This document shows positions 35,273 through 44,721 of a DNA stretch of 64,000 bases, piece by piece. How positions within the stretch are numbered: the first letter of the stretch is position 1; every line of letters starts with the position of its first letter. The notes below the pieces were generated by a model. The model was not told the DNA's origin, did not search any database, and saw only the letters and a list, made by a program, of their open reading frames with translations. This DNA comes from Streptomyces sp. MST-110588 (GTDB lineage Bacteria > Actinomycetota > Actinomycetes > Streptomycetales > Streptomycetaceae): NCBI RefSeq assembly GCF_022695595.1, contig NZ_CP074380.1, forward strand, positions 496,001-560,000, in the 5' to 3' direction. A program made the translations under genes and the position numbers.

Positions 35273-35941
35273 TCAGTTGAAGGTGACCGAACGCCGAGGC
35301 GGCGGGAGGCGGTCGAGTATCTCCCACAGCGGCCGGGAGCCGCCCGCCCACTCCACCAGAACCGCACGGTCGACCAAATGGATCCCGTGCCGGTGCCCCC
35401 ACGGTATCGCCTTGGACGAGAAGCGGCCGTTGGTGACGACCACGGCGACATCCGCCCGGTGCACCGGCTTGGCCGTCCCGTTGACCTGTTGCAGCACCCC
35501 CGTCCCCACGGCCTGCCCGCGCAGCCCGTCCCGACGGTGCTTGCACTGCACGGCCCAGACCCGGCCCAACGGGTCCGTGGCCTTCACGTCGCACGCGTCG
35601 TCACCGGCGCCTCCCAGCCGCTCGGCCCGGCACCCGTCGCGGCGCATCAGATCACGTACGGCCGTCTCGAAGTCCCGATGGTCCAGCGCGTCCAGTTGAG
35701 CCGGCCGCAGGCGCAGCGCCTGGCGACGGACCCGGTCCCACGCCGCCCGCTGCCGCGCACGGTGGACATACCCCCCGGCCGTCAGCGCGGCCAGCACCCC
35801 GACCAGCGCCAGGACCCATAAGTGGGCAAGCAGCCACTGTGTCAGCAGCACGCCCCCGACGGCAGCGGCACTCCCGACGCCCACCACGGTATTCCGCCGC
35901 TGCCGCGCCTTGCTGCGACGCCGGACGGGCACGCGGCTCAC
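35273..35941 (-). CDS. membrane-anchored Mrr-like restriction endonuclease
   Basis: 222 residues. Two hydrophobic helices near the N-terminus (VVGVGSAAAVGGVLLTQWLLA and LWVLALVGVLAALTAGG) anchor a C-terminal Mrr-type nuclease domain: DHRDFETAVRDLMRRDGCRAERLGGAGDDACDVKATDPLGRVWAVQCKHRR (the Asp and Q-x-K of the PD-(D/E)xK fold) and VLQQVNGTAK. Such domains act on modified or foreign DNA, but their targets here are unknown. Start at ATG 35941. Confidence 0.8.
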   Translation of the reverse strand: MSRVPVRRRSKARQRRNTVVGVGSAAAVGGVLLTQWLLAHLWVLALVGVLAALTAGGYVHRARQRAAWDRVRRQALRLRPAQLDALDHRDFETAVRDLMRRDGCRAERLGGAGDDACDVKATDPLGRVWAVQCKHRRDGLRGQAVGTGVLQQVNGTAKPVHRADVAVVVTNGRFSSKAIPWGHRHGIHLVDRAVLVEWAGGSRPLWEILDRLPPPRRSVTFN

Positions 35942-36261
35942 CAGGCACCTCCCCGCACGGCGCTGTTCACAACGGCCGGCCCACCCTCACACATCCCGAC
36001 CCGCCTGACCCGTACGACCACGACCATCCGCCTCAACCCCCCTCGCGTTCGAGCCCGTTGGCTTCCTCACACCCACCAGCACAGCACACGCCACTGACAA
36101 CGGCCCCTCCCGAGCACCCACGCCTGGAGCGGCACCAGTTGCCGCGGGCGGCGGCCGGCCGTACCGCGTGAGGAGGATCAAGGAAGACCCGTTCGCCGTG
36201 TGGTGTTGTGGTCGTCGATGGGCCGCCGCGAGCGCGGGGCCTGGATTGAGGGGTATGAGTG
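35942..36261. other. 320-base gap without a recognisable gene
   Basis: Short open frames only, none resembling a protein I know. The region carries the promoters of the divergent Mrr-like and glutathione-peroxidase genes. Confidence 0.45.
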
Positions 36262-36756
36262 ATGAGTGCGGATCTGTACGGGATTCCGTTGCGGACGCTG
36301 GCCGGGGAGCCGGTATCGCTGGCCGACTACCGGGGGCGGGCGCTGCTGGTCGTCAATGTGGCGTCCAAGTGCGGGCTGACGCCGCAGTACGCGGGGCTGG
36401 AGCGGCTTCAGGAGCGCTTCGGGGCACGGGGGCTGAGTGTGCTGGGCTTCCCCTGCAACCAGTTCGCGGGGCAGGAGCCGGGTACGGCCGAGGAGATCAG
36501 TACGTTCTGCTCCACGACGTACGGCGTCAGCTTCCCGTTGTTCGAGAAGACGGAGGTCAACGGGCCGGACCGGCATCCGTTGTACGCGGAGTTGACCCGC
36601 GCGCAGGATGCCGAGGGCGAGTCCGGGGACGTTCAGTGGAACTTCGAGAAGTTCCTGGTGAACGGGCAGGGCGAGGTCGTGGGGCGTTTCCGGCCGCGGG
36701 TGGAGCCGGAGAGCGAGGAAGTGGTGCGGGCCGTCGAGGCGGTGCTGCCGGGCTGA
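36262..36756 (+). CDS. glutathione peroxidase family protein
   Basis: 164 residues. The conserved segments are ALLVVNVASKCGLTPQYAGLERL (catalytic Cys about residue 35), GFPCNQFAGQEPG and WNFEKFLVN (Gln and Trp of the active site). A cysteine rather than selenocysteine form, so probably thioredoxin-dependent peroxidase as in many bacteria. ATG at 36262, eight bases after GAGGGG. Detoxifies H2O2 and lipid peroxides; alone in its unit. Confidence 0.92.
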   Translation: MSADLYGIPLRTLAGEPVSLADYRGRALLVVNVASKCGLTPQYAGLERLQERFGARGLSVLGFPCNQFAGQEPGTAEEISTFCSTTYGVSFPLFEKTEVNGPDRHPLYAELTRAQDAEGESGDVQWNFEKFLVNGQGEVVGRFRPRVEPESEEVVRAVEAVLPG

Positions 36757-36870
36757 AGCCGCCGGGGTGGAACGGGTGATGCGGCACTCGGCGGAGCGTG
36801 ATGTGCCGGGTGCCGCATCGGCTGTGGGGATGAGGTGAGGGAGGGAAAGATGTGGGCGGGTGGGCGGGAG

Positions 36871-37266
36871 TCAGGCGATGACCGAGTTGTCGGAGTTGGT
36901 GGTGGCGGCGGTCCGGGGGATTGCGGAGGGAGGGGGGTCGCACAGGTCGAAGCAATGGGTCATTCCGGTCAGCCGCAGCAGGCGCTGGGTGCTGGGGCTC
37001 GCGGCGACGCCCGCCAGGCGCAGCCGGCCGTCCCTGGCAGCGATGCGCTGCCGTGCCCGGCACAGCAGGGACAGGCCGCCGCAGTCGATGAAGGTCACCT
37101 CGCTCATGTCCAGTACGAGGTCGGGACGGCGTACGTTGGTGAGTTCGTCGATGCGCTGCGAGAGTGTCGTCGTGGCGAAGATGTCGAGTTCTCCGCTCAG
37201 TTCCAGTACGACGCCGAAGCTCGTCGGCCGTACCCGGCTCCCGAATGTCCGCCCTTCGTCCAGCAT
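36871..37266 (-). CDS. STAS domain anti-sigma factor antagonist-like protein
   Basis: 131 residues from the ATG at 37266 preceded by GGAGGTGG. The STAS domain covers residues 10-105: GVVLELSGELDIFATTTLSQRIDEL, then the phosphoacceptor loop LDMSEVTFIDCGGLSLLCRARQR. SpoIIAA-type antagonists have Asp-Ser-Ser-Gly there; here it is Asp-Cys-Gly-Gly, so neither serine is available to be phosphorylated. It may be constitutively active or controlled otherwise. No kinase or sigma gene is adjacent. Confidence 0.8.
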   Translation of the reverse strand: MLDEGRTFGSRVRPTSFGVVLELSGELDIFATTTLSQRIDELTNVRRPDLVLDMSEVTFIDCGGLSLLCRARQRIAARDGRLRLAGVAASPSTQRLLRLTGMTHCFDLCDPPPSAIPRTAATTNSDNSVIA

Positions 37267-37996
37267 GGCGTCCCCACCTCCGTACCCGTGCGTATTCGGC
37301 CGCGCGCAGGCGGTGGCGGGATGCGAGAGGTGAAGGGCCCACCCGGCGCGGAACCGTGCGGGAACGACCACCGTCGGCGCCGGGCATGCGCGCAGTTCCA
37401 GCCTCCGGCGGGGTCTCGGTCGGCGGCTGCGTCAAGCATGTCTACGGTTGCGCCCAACCGTGTCTAGTACTTGTCTACGGTTTACCCGCTGGCCGCGCGG
37501 CTCAGTCCGCGCGCGGCGTACGTATGGAGGTTGGCTCAATTCAGTACTGTCCTGGGCCGACTGTCATGGACGGCCGTGGCTCGTTATGGACTGCGGTGGC
37601 TGGTCATGGTCGGCCAGGGGCCGCGTCGTCGCCCAGGGCGCAGAGGAACGACGGGCCCGGGCGGGGCCGGAGCGCCGGTGATCACCCCTGGTCACCAGGG
37701 AGAGGAGTAGGGGGCAGCGGCTCCGCCTTTACCGGTGGCCGCGCCGGTCCGCTCTCGTGGCTCCGGAGGATACGTCGCCACAGGAGGTGCCGGGCGGTTT
37801 CTCACCCGGTCGCAGGAACCCGTGGCGGGCGCGGTGGCGACGGGTGCGGACGCGTGCCAGCGTGGCTGGAGGGTGGTGATCTGGTTCGGACCGTTTTCGG
37901 AAGGGGGGAAACGCCGGACGACACCCGACCGACCGACCAGCCGACCACCGGCCGATCGCATTGCCGACAGCGGCCGACAGAGGCGAGGACCCTCTC
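37267..37996. other. 730-base gap with direct/inverted repeats
   Basis: No coding frame is convincing. Near its left end an 11-base direct repeat TGTCTACGGTT occurs at 37439 and 37472, and its ACGGTT half pairs with AACCGT (37456-37461) in both directions, a likely operator for one of the flanking genes. Confidence 0.5.
37439..37482. promoter_or_regulatory. repeat cluster upstream of STAS and NADH-dehydrogenase genes
   Basis: TGTCTACGGTT at 37439-37449 and 37472-37482 (period 33). ACGGTT (37444-37449) and AACCGT (37456-37461) form an inverted pair with a six-base spacer. Looks like a regulator-binding region; regulator unknown. Confidence 0.35.
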
Positions 37997-39352
37997 ATGG
38001 AAAGACCCAGAGTCCTGATCGTGGGCGGCGGCTTCGCCGGTGTGGAGTGCGCGCGGGCCCTGGAACACGGCCTGCCGGCCCGGGAAGCCGAGATCACGCT
38101 TGTCACGCCCAACAACTACCAGCTCTACCTGCCGCTGCTCCCCCATGTCGCCGCCGGAGTGCTCACCCCGCAGTCGATCGCCCCCTCGCTGCGCCGCATC
38201 CTGCGCCGTACCCGCATCGTGCCGGGCGGGGTGATCGGCATCGACGCCGCCTCCAAGGTCTGTGTCGTACGGCTGATCACCGGCGAGACCACCGACGTCC
38301 ACTACGACCGCCTGGTGCTGACGCCCGGCAGCGTCACCCGTTCCTTCGACATCCCCGGGCTGAGCGAGCACGCACGCGGCATGAAGACCCTCGCCGAGGC
38401 CGCCTACGTACGTGACCACGTCATCTCGCAGCTCGACATCGCCGCGGCCTCCTCGGACGCGGCGGAGCGCGCCGCCCGGCTGCAGTTCGTGGTCGTGGGC
38501 GGCGGATACGCGGGTACCGAGACCGTCGCCTACCTCCAGCGGCTCACCAACGCGGCGGCCAAGCGCTACCCGCGCCTGGACCCCGCCCAGATCAAGTGGC
38601 ACCTGATCGACATCGCGCCGAAGCTGATGCCCGAACTCGGCGACCGGCTCGGCGGCAAGGCCATGGCCCTGTTGCGCAGGCGCGGCACGGACGTCTCACT
38701 GGGGGTGTCCGTCGCCGAGGTCACCGCGGACACCGTGCGCTTCACGGACGACCGGCTGCTGCCCTGCCACACCCTGATCTGGACGGCGGGTGTCGCCGCC
38801 AGCCCGCTGATCGGCACGCTGGGCGCCGAGACCGTACGCGGCCGGCTGGCCGTCGCCTCGAACCTGACCGTGCCGGGGATGCCGGAGGTGCTGGCCTGCG
38901 GTGACGCGGCGGCCGTGCCGGACCTCACCAAGGAGGCGGGCGCCGTGTGCCCGCCCACGGCGCAGCACGCGCAGCGCCAGGGCAAGCACGCCGCGCGGAA
39001 CATCATCGCCGGGCTGCGCAACGCTCCGCTGACCCCCTACCGGCACAAGGACCTCGGCCTGGTCGTGGACCTCGGCGGCACGGACGCGGTGTCCAAGCCG
39101 GTGGGGATCGAGCTGTCGAGCCTGCCGGCGCAGATCGTGGCGCGCGGCTACCACCTCATGGCCCTGCGCACCGGCACCGCCCGGTTCCGTACGACCGCGA
39201 ACTGGTGCATCAACGCCACGGCGGGCGACGATTTCGTACGGATCGGGTTCCTGGCGCGGCAGCCCGCGACGCTGCGGGACTTCGAGCGGACCGATGTCTA
39301 CCTCACGCCGGAGGACGTGCACAAGCGGCTGGCGGCACGGCAGACGGGGTGA
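37997..39352 (+). CDS. NAD(P)/FAD-dependent oxidoreductase, type II NADH dehydrogenase-like
   Basis: 451 residues from ATG 37997. Two dinucleotide motifs, VLIVGGGFAGVECARAL (residues 6-22) and VVVGGGYAGTETVAYL (about residues 168-183), and the C-terminal FAD segment VLACGDAAAVPDL typical of this class. Transfers electrons from NADH to quinone without pumping protons, at the inner face of the membrane. The C-terminal region ends shortly before the window's divergent ATP-grasp gene, with which its last 55 bases overlap. Confidence 0.88.
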   Translation: MERPRVLIVGGGFAGVECARALEHGLPAREAEITLVTPNNYQLYLPLLPHVAAGVLTPQSIAPSLRRILRRTRIVPGGVIGIDAASKVCVVRLITGETTDVHYDRLVLTPGSVTRSFDIPGLSEHARGMKTLAEAAYVRDHVISQLDIAAASSDAAERAARLQFVVVGGGYAGTETVAYLQRLTNAAAKRYPRLDPAQIKWHLIDIAPKLMPELGDRLGGKAMALLRRRGTDVSLGVSVAEVTADTVRFTDDRLLPCHTLIWTAGVAASPLIGTLGAETVRGRLAVASNLTVPGMPEVLACGDAAAVPDLTKEAGAVCPPTAQHAQRQGKHAARNIIAGLRNAPLTPYRHKDLGLVVDLGGTDAVSKPVGIELSSLPAQIVARGYHLMALRTGTARFRTTANWCINATAGDDFVRIGFLARQPATLRDFERTDVYLTPEDVHKRLAARQTG

Positions 39353-40209
39353 GCCGGCGCCGATGAGGCCGGCAGCAGGTCAGGTGGGGCGTACGGCAGG
39401 TCAGGTGGGGCGTACGGCAGGCCGGGGGGAGCGTGCGGCAGGCCGGGGGAGCGTGCGGCGGGCCGGATGAAGGGCCGGTCGTCCGGCGCCACCTCGGCGA
39501 GCGGACCGGCGGCGCGCAGCACGGTATCCAGCGCCAGGTCCGGATCGGCCGCGTAAGCGCCGCTCGCCCAGGCCGCGTTGGCCTCGATGACCGCCCAGTG
39601 CCCGTCGGTCCGGCCGATGTCCACGACGATCGCGGACGGCAGGGTGGTGCCGGCGCGGGCGAGCAGCTCGGCGCCGAAGGAGGCCGCGTCCGGCGTGAGC
39701 GGCCCCAGGCGAAGGCTGCCGCCGTCGGCGTAGCGGCTGCCCGTACGGACCTCGCCGTCGAGCAGGTAGAGCCGGTATTCGACGTCGAAGGTCACCACGT
39801 CGGCGGCCAGGACCAGCGTGTCCGGGTCGACCGCGTCCGGCCCGGGCAGCCGCGAACCGTCGGCGTAGACCCGCGCCGCGATGCTCTTGTCGTTGGGCGA
39901 CTTGACGAAGACGGGGCGGCGCAGGGCGTACGCGTCCCGGATGGGCATCGTCCGTATCTCACGCCGTACGAGGTCGTGCGGCAGCTTCGCCAGCCAGTCC
40001 GCGGGGGCTTCCAGCGGGGCGATGCCGAGCGCGGGGGCGACGGCGTCGGCGAAGGAGGGGCCCGCGTGGAGGTGGGTGGCGCGCAGTCCTCGCGGTACCT
40101 CGAAGGTCGGCAGTTGGACGCGGGGGATGCCGCGCCGGCCGGCGGCTTCGCCCAGGGTGGCGGCGGAGGCGGTGAGGCGGGGCGGGAGGAGGAGGGTCAT
40201 GGCGGTCAT
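39298..40209 (-). CDS. ATP-grasp domain protein
   Basis: 303 residues from the ATG at 40209 (one at 40200 is also possible). ATP-grasp type domain: FVKSPNDKSIAARVYADGSRLP, VVTFDVEYRLYLLDGEVRTGSRYADGG and AIVVDIGRTDGHWAVIEANAAWASG. The C-terminal 40 residues are a repeated heptapeptide GLPYAPP/DLPYAPP, encoded by a 21-base tandem repeat, probably a repeat expansion rather than part of the fold. It overlaps the end of the convergent oxidoreductase gene by 55 bases. Substrate unknown; resembles DUF4343-type ligases. Confidence 0.75.
   Translation of the reverse strand: MTAMTLLLPPRLTASAATLGEAAGRRGIPRVQLPTFEVPRGLRATHLHAGPSFADAVAPALGIAPLEAPADWLAKLPHDLVRREIRTMPIRDAYALRRPVFVKSPNDKSIAARVYADGSRLPGPDAVDPDTLVLAADVVTFDVEYRLYLLDGEVRTGSRYADGGSLRLGPLTPDAASFGAELLARAGTTLPSAIVVDIGRTDGHWAVIEANAAWASGAYAADPDLALDTVLRAAGPLAEVAPDDRPFIRPAARSPGLPHAPPGLPYAPPDLPYAPPDLLPASSAPAHPVCRAASRLCTSSGVR
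39375..39457. repeat. 21-bp tandem repeat, four copies
   Basis: Copies at 39375, 39396, 39417 and 39438 (the last 20 bases). Encodes the heptapeptide run at the C-terminus of the ATP-grasp protein. Confidence 0.8.
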
Positions 40210-40421
40210 GGTGGGGTCAGTCTTCCGTACCGGTCCGCCGCACAGATCCGCCGGGCCCGCCCGTGCTTCAGGGAATGCCTTGACCTCGACCTTGGTTGAG
40301 GTCATAGCTTCCTCCATGTCGCCGGTCATCCCCGGCCCGCGATCCCGATCCCGGTCTGATCCCGATCCGATCCGATCCCGATCCGATCCCCGTGATGGCC
40401 ACGACGCGCTGGAGAACCACG

Positions 40422-42395
40422 ATGGACATGGAAGTCACCGCCTGGCACTCGCTGCACAGCACCCTCAACGCCCAGCGGGACCGGCGTCCGCTCTCCCGCC
40501 GCACCCTGCGCCGTATTCTGGCCTTCGCCCGTCCGCACCGCCGCCTGCTGGCCCTCTTCCTGGTGCTGAGCACCGTCACGGCGATGCTGGCGGTGGCGAC
40601 CCCGCTGTTCGCGGGGCGTGTCGTGGACGCGATCGTCAAGGGCGAGGCGGCCGGCACCGTACTGGGGCTCTCCGGCCTGATCGCCGTCATCGCGGTGGTC
40701 GAGGCGGGGCTCGGCCTGCTCACCCGCTGGCTGTCGGCGAGCATCGGCGAGGGCCTGATCCTGGATCTGCGCACCACCGTGTACGACCACGTGCAGCGGA
40801 TGCCCGTCGCCTTCTTCACCCGGACCCGCACCGGGGCCCTGGTCAGCAGGCTGAACAACGACGTGATCGGCGCCCAGCGGGCCTTCAGCGACACCCTGTC
40901 GGGGGTGGTCAGCAACATCGTCACGCTGCTCCTGACGCTCGGGGTGATGCTGAGCCTGTCGTGGCAGATCACCCTGATCGCCCTGGTCCTGCTGCCGGTG
41001 TTCGTGCTGCCCGCGCGCCGGGTCGGCCGCCGGCTGGCGGGTCTGCGGCGGGAGGGCGCGGATCACAACGCGGCGATGGGTACGCAGATGACCGAGCGGT
41101 TCTCCGCGCCGGGGGCCACCCTCGTCAAGCTCTTCGGGCGCCCGGACCGCGAGTCCGCGGAGTTCGCGGCGCGGGCCCGGCGCGTACGGGACATCGGGGT
41201 GCGCTCGGCCATGGTCCAGACCTACTTCGTCACCGCCCTCACCCTGGTCTCGGCCCTGGCACTGGCCGTCGTCTACGGCCTCGGCGGCTACCTCGCGCTG
41301 CACGGCCGGCTCGACGCCGGCGCGATCGTCTCCCTCGCCCTCCTGCTGACCCGCCTGTACGCGCCGCTGACCGCGCTGTCCGGCGCCCATGTCGAGGTGA
41401 TGAGCGCGCTGGTCAGCTTCGAGCGGGTCTTCGAAGTGCTGGACCTCAAGCCGCTGATCGCCGAGAAGCCGGACGCCCGCCCGGTGCCCAAGGGCCCGGT
41501 GTCGGTGGAGTTCGACTCCGTACGCTTCGGCTACCCGTCCGCCGACAAGGTCTCCCTGGCGTCGCTGGAGGAGGTCGCCACCTTGGACACCCGCGGCGGT
41601 GACGAGGTCCTGCACGGCATCTCCTTCCGCGCCGAGCCGGGGCAGATGGTGGCGCTGGTCGGTTCCTCGGGCGCCGGCAAGTCGACGATCGCCCAGCTCC
41701 TGCCGCGGCTGTACGACCCGGACGCCGGCGCCGTACGCCTGGCGGGGGTGGACGTACGCGATCTGACCGCGGCCTCGCTCCGCGACGCCCTCGGCATGGT
41801 CACCCAGGACGGCCACCTCTTCCACGACTCCATCCGCGAGAACCTGCTGCTGGCCAAGCCGGAGGCGACCGAGGAGGAGCTGTGGGACGCGCTGCGGCGC
41901 TCCCGCCTGGACGGGCTGATCGCCTCGCTCCCCGACGGCCTGGACACCGTCGTCGGCGAACGCGGCTACCGGCTGTCGGGCGGCGAACGGCAGCGGCTGA
42001 CGATCGCCCGGCTGCTGCTGGCCCAGCCCCGGGTGGTGATCCTGGACGAGGCCACCGCTCATCTGGACAACACCTCGGAGGCGGCGGTGCAGGAGGCGCT
42101 GACCGAGGCGCTGGAGGGGCGTACGGCGGTGGTCATCGCCCACCGGCTCTCGACCGTACGGGCCGCCGACCTGATCCTCGTCGTGGAGGAGGGGCGGATC
42201 GTGGAGCGCGGCACGCACGAGTCGCTGCTCGCGGCGGGCGGGCGGTACGAGGAGCTGTACCGTACCCAGTTCGCTCAGGCGCGGACCTCTGCGGAGCGGG
42301 CCGCGGAGCAGGCGGTGGATCAGGTGGCCGGGCAGGTGGCGGGGCGCACCGAACAGGCCGGGCGGGCCGAGGACGCCGAGCAGCGGGTCGCCTGA
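40422..42395 (+). CDS. ABC transporter, fused permease and ATP-binding protein
   Basis: 657 residues from ATG 40422, eight bases after GGAGAA. Type I exporter: membrane half with six helices (about residues 30-330, e.g. LFLVLSTVTAMLAVATPLF and MVQTYFVTALTLVSALALAVVYG), then an ABC domain with Walker A GSSGAGKSTIAQ, signature LSGGERQRLTIARLL, Walker B VVILDEAT and the H-loop VVIAHRLS. Homodimer in the cytoplasmic membrane exporting unknown substrates. A perfect hairpin follows its stop. Confidence 0.92.
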   Translation: MDMEVTAWHSLHSTLNAQRDRRPLSRRTLRRILAFARPHRRLLALFLVLSTVTAMLAVATPLFAGRVVDAIVKGEAAGTVLGLSGLIAVIAVVEAGLGLLTRWLSASIGEGLILDLRTTVYDHVQRMPVAFFTRTRTGALVSRLNNDVIGAQRAFSDTLSGVVSNIVTLLLTLGVMLSLSWQITLIALVLLPVFVLPARRVGRRLAGLRREGADHNAAMGTQMTERFSAPGATLVKLFGRPDRESAEFAARARRVRDIGVRSAMVQTYFVTALTLVSALALAVVYGLGGYLALHGRLDAGAIVSLALLLTRLYAPLTALSGAHVEVMSALVSFERVFEVLDLKPLIAEKPDARPVPKGPVSVEFDSVRFGYPSADKVSLASLEEVATLDTRGGDEVLHGISFRAEPGQMVALVGSSGAGKSTIAQLLPRLYDPDAGAVRLAGVDVRDLTAASLRDALGMVTQDGHLFHDSIRENLLLAKPEATEEELWDALRRSRLDGLIASLPDGLDTVVGERGYRLSGGERQRLTIARLLLAQPRVVILDEATAHLDNTSEAAVQEALTEALEGRTAVVIAHRLSTVRAADLILVVEEGRIVERGTHESLLAAGGRYEELYRTQFAQARTSAERAAEQAVDQVAGQVAGRTEQAGRAEDAEQRVA

Positions 42396-42429
42396 AAGCC
42401 GCCTGGAACCGGGCGCGAATCGCCGGGAA

Positions 42430-42451
42430 GTCCCCGCCTCTTGGCGGGGAC
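42430..42451. terminator. hairpin after the ABC transporter gene
   Basis: Perfect 9-bp arms GTCCCCGCC (42430-42438) and GGCGGGGAC (42443-42451) around a TCTT loop, between the ABC gene and the SnoaL-like gene. Confidence 0.6.
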
Positions 42452-42457
42452 CTCTTC

Positions 42458-42958
42458 ATGCCGAAAACTGAGGTGATGACCCAGCGCGCGGAACACTCGA
42501 CCGTCATGGACCGCCTGGCCATCGACGACCTGGTCACCGGCTACGCGATCGCCGTGGACGACGGGGACTGGACTGCCTACCGGGCCCTGTTCGCCCCGGA
42601 CGGCCGTGCCGACTATCGCACCGCGGGAGGCATCGAGGGCGATGTCGAGGAGATCGCGACCTGGCTGGCCCAGATGATGCGCCGCTTCCCCGTCCGGCAG
42701 CATCTCATCGTCAACCGTCGTATCACCCTCGCACAGCGGGACGGCGCGCCCGGCGACACGGCCACGGTCCAGGCGGACTACCTCAACCCGATGCGGCTGG
42801 CGGACCCGGACACCGGCCCGGCCGACGGGCCGACCGCACCCAACTTCACCTGCGCGGGACGCTATGCCTTCACCGCCCGGCGCGGCGCCGGCGGCTGGCT
42901 GCTCAGCGAAGTGGTCGTCCACGAGAAGTGGCACAAGATGCTGTCCGGTACGGCGTGA
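42458..42958 (+). CDS. SnoaL-like (NTF2-fold) protein
   Basis: 166 residues from ATG 42458 (42476 possible). NTF2-like fold with the usual helices and beta-cone: VMDRLAIDDLVTGYAIAVDDGDWTAYRALFAPDGRADY and RRITLAQRDGAPGDTATVQADYLNPMR. SnoaL-like domains act as isomerases, hydratases or dehydratases, often on polyketide or steroid-like compounds. It lies right after a strong hairpin, and its stop overlaps the GTG of the acyltransferase gene (GTGA). Enzymatic role unknown. Confidence 0.75.
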   Translation: MPKTEVMTQRAEHSTVMDRLAIDDLVTGYAIAVDDGDWTAYRALFAPDGRADYRTAGGIEGDVEEIATWLAQMMRRFPVRQHLIVNRRITLAQRDGAPGDTATVQADYLNPMRLADPDTGPADGPTAPNFTCAGRYAFTARRGAGGWLLSEVVVHEKWHKMLSGTA

Positions 42959-44721
42959 GCCACGGACGACGGGAGGCGGAGAGGGAGGCGACGCCGGCAC
43001 CCGCACCGGCACCCGAACCGCCGCCGGTGCGGGCAGCGGCTGCATCGGCAGCGCCTCCCCGGAGGGGTAGCGCCTGGCTCGCCTCCCCCTGGCTCGCCTC
43101 TCCTTGGACGCGCGCCGTCGCCCTGCTCGTGGCCGGGGCGCTGCCCGCGGCGGCCTTCCCCGCTCCCGCCCTGTGGTGGCTGGCGTACGTCGCCCTCGTC
43201 CCGTGGATCCTGCTGCTGCGCTCGGCCCCTACGAACCGGCGGGCCGCCCTGGAAGGCTGGCTCGGCGGCACCGGTTTCATACTGGCGGTGCACCACTGGC
43301 TGCTGCCCAGCCTGCACGTCTTCACCCTCGTACTGGCCGCGCTGCTGGGCCTGTTGTGGGCTCCCTGGGGGCTTCTCGTACGGTCCTTGCTGGGCGGTAC
43401 GGGAGGTGGCTCGCGCGAGGACGCGGGTCGGAGGTCGGGAAGGGGCACGAGCAGGGGCGCGGGCCAGAGCGCGGGCAGAGACGCGGCCCGGGGCACGGCC
43501 GGTGCGGCACGCTGCGCCGCGGCCCTGGTCCTGGTGCCGTCCGGCTGGCTGCTGGCCGAACTGGTCCGGTCCTGGGAGTTCCTGGGCGGCCCTTGGGGTC
43601 TCCTGGGCGCCAGCCAGTGGCAGGTGCCGCCGGCCCTGCGGCTGGCCTCGATCGGCGGGGTGTGGCTGCTGACGCTGCTGATCGTCGCGGTGAACACCGC
43701 GCTGGCGCTGCTGATCGCGGTGCCGGCGGCGCGGCTGCCCGCGGTGGCCGCGGTGACGGTGTGCGCCTTCGCCGGCTGCGCGGCGTGGTGGTGGGCGCCC
43801 CTGCCGCGGCCGGCCGGCACCGTACGTGTCGCGGTCGTCCAGCCGGGCGACATCGCCGGCCCGGCACCGCGTCTGGCGCGCAGCGAGCAGTTGACCCGCT
43901 CCCTGGCGGGCCGGGGGGTGCGCCTGGTGGTGTGGGGTGAGAGCAGTGTGGACCGCGACCTGACGGCCAGTCCGGGCACGGCCGCCCGCCTCGCGGCGCT
44001 CTCCCGCACGGTCGGCGCACAACTGCTGGTGAACGTGGACGCGCGGCGCCCGGGACGGCCGGGCATCTACAAGAGTTCCGTACTGATCGGTCCGCACGGG
44101 CCCACCGGCGACCGCTACGACAAGATGCGGCTGGTGCCCTTCGGCGAGTACGTCCCGGCCCGCTCCCTGCTGGGGTGGGCCACCCACGTCGGCAAAGCGG
44201 CCGAGGAGAACCGCATGCGGGGCAGCCGGCAGGTGCTGATGCCGGTGTCCTCGGCGGGCGGTCTGCGCGTGGGGCCGCTGGTCTGTTTCGAGTCGGCCTT
44301 CCCCGACATGAGCCGCCGGCTCGCGGGGGACGGCGCCCGACTGCTGGTCGCGCAGTCCTCGACCTCGACCTTCCAGGAGAGCTGGGCGCCCGCGCAGCAC
44401 GCCTCGCTCGCCGCGCTGCGTGCCGCCGAGACCTGGCGTCCGATGGTCCACGCCACACTGACGGGCGTGAGCGCGGTGTACGGCCCCAGGGGCGAGCCGG
44501 TGGGCGGCCGGCTGGGTACGGACCGCAGCGCCGCCGCCGTGTACGACGTACCGCTCGCGCGTGGCACCAGCCCGTACGTACGGATCGGCGACTGGCCGCT
44601 GTACGGGGCCCTGGCGGCGCTCGCCGTCGGCTGCGCGGTGCCGGTGGTGCGCAGGGCCGGGCGGACGGCTCGGGCACGAGCCGCCGCCCGGTCCGGTGTC
44701 ACCAGCCGGGAGGGAAGTTGA
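42955..44721 (+). CDS. lnt: apolipoprotein N-acyltransferase-like protein
   Basis: 588 residues. The N-terminal half has the hydrophobic helices (LVAGALPAAAFPAPALWWLAYVALVPWIL, GGTGFILAVHHWLLPSLHVFTLVLAALLGLLWAP), split by a long Arg/Gly-rich insertion (about residues 160-200, GRRSGRGTSRGAGQ). The C-terminal nitrilase-like half has the triad: Glu in WGESSVD, Lys in KMRLVPFGEYVP and Cys in VCFESAFP. Acylates the N-terminal Cys of lipoproteins in the membrane. GTG at 42955 overlaps the previous stop. Actinobacteria carry several homologues, so its substrate is unproven. Confidence 0.85.
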   Translation: MSHGRREAEREATPAPAPAPEPPPVRAAAASAAPPRRGSAWLASPWLASPWTRAVALLVAGALPAAAFPAPALWWLAYVALVPWILLLRSAPTNRRAALEGWLGGTGFILAVHHWLLPSLHVFTLVLAALLGLLWAPWGLLVRSLLGGTGGGSREDAGRRSGRGTSRGAGQSAGRDAARGTAGAARCAAALVLVPSGWLLAELVRSWEFLGGPWGLLGASQWQVPPALRLASIGGVWLLTLLIVAVNTALALLIAVPAARLPAVAAVTVCAFAGCAAWWWAPLPRPAGTVRVAVVQPGDIAGPAPRLARSEQLTRSLAGRGVRLVVWGESSVDRDLTASPGTAARLAALSRTVGAQLLVNVDARRPGRPGIYKSSVLIGPHGPTGDRYDKMRLVPFGEYVPARSLLGWATHVGKAAEENRMRGSRQVLMPVSSAGGLRVGPLVCFESAFPDMSRRLAGDGARLLVAQSSTSTFQESWAPAQHASLAALRAAETWRPMVHATLTGVSAVYGPRGEPVGGRLGTDRSAAAVYDVPLARGTSPYVRIGDWPLYGALAALAVGCAVPVVRRAGRTARARAAARSGVTSREGS

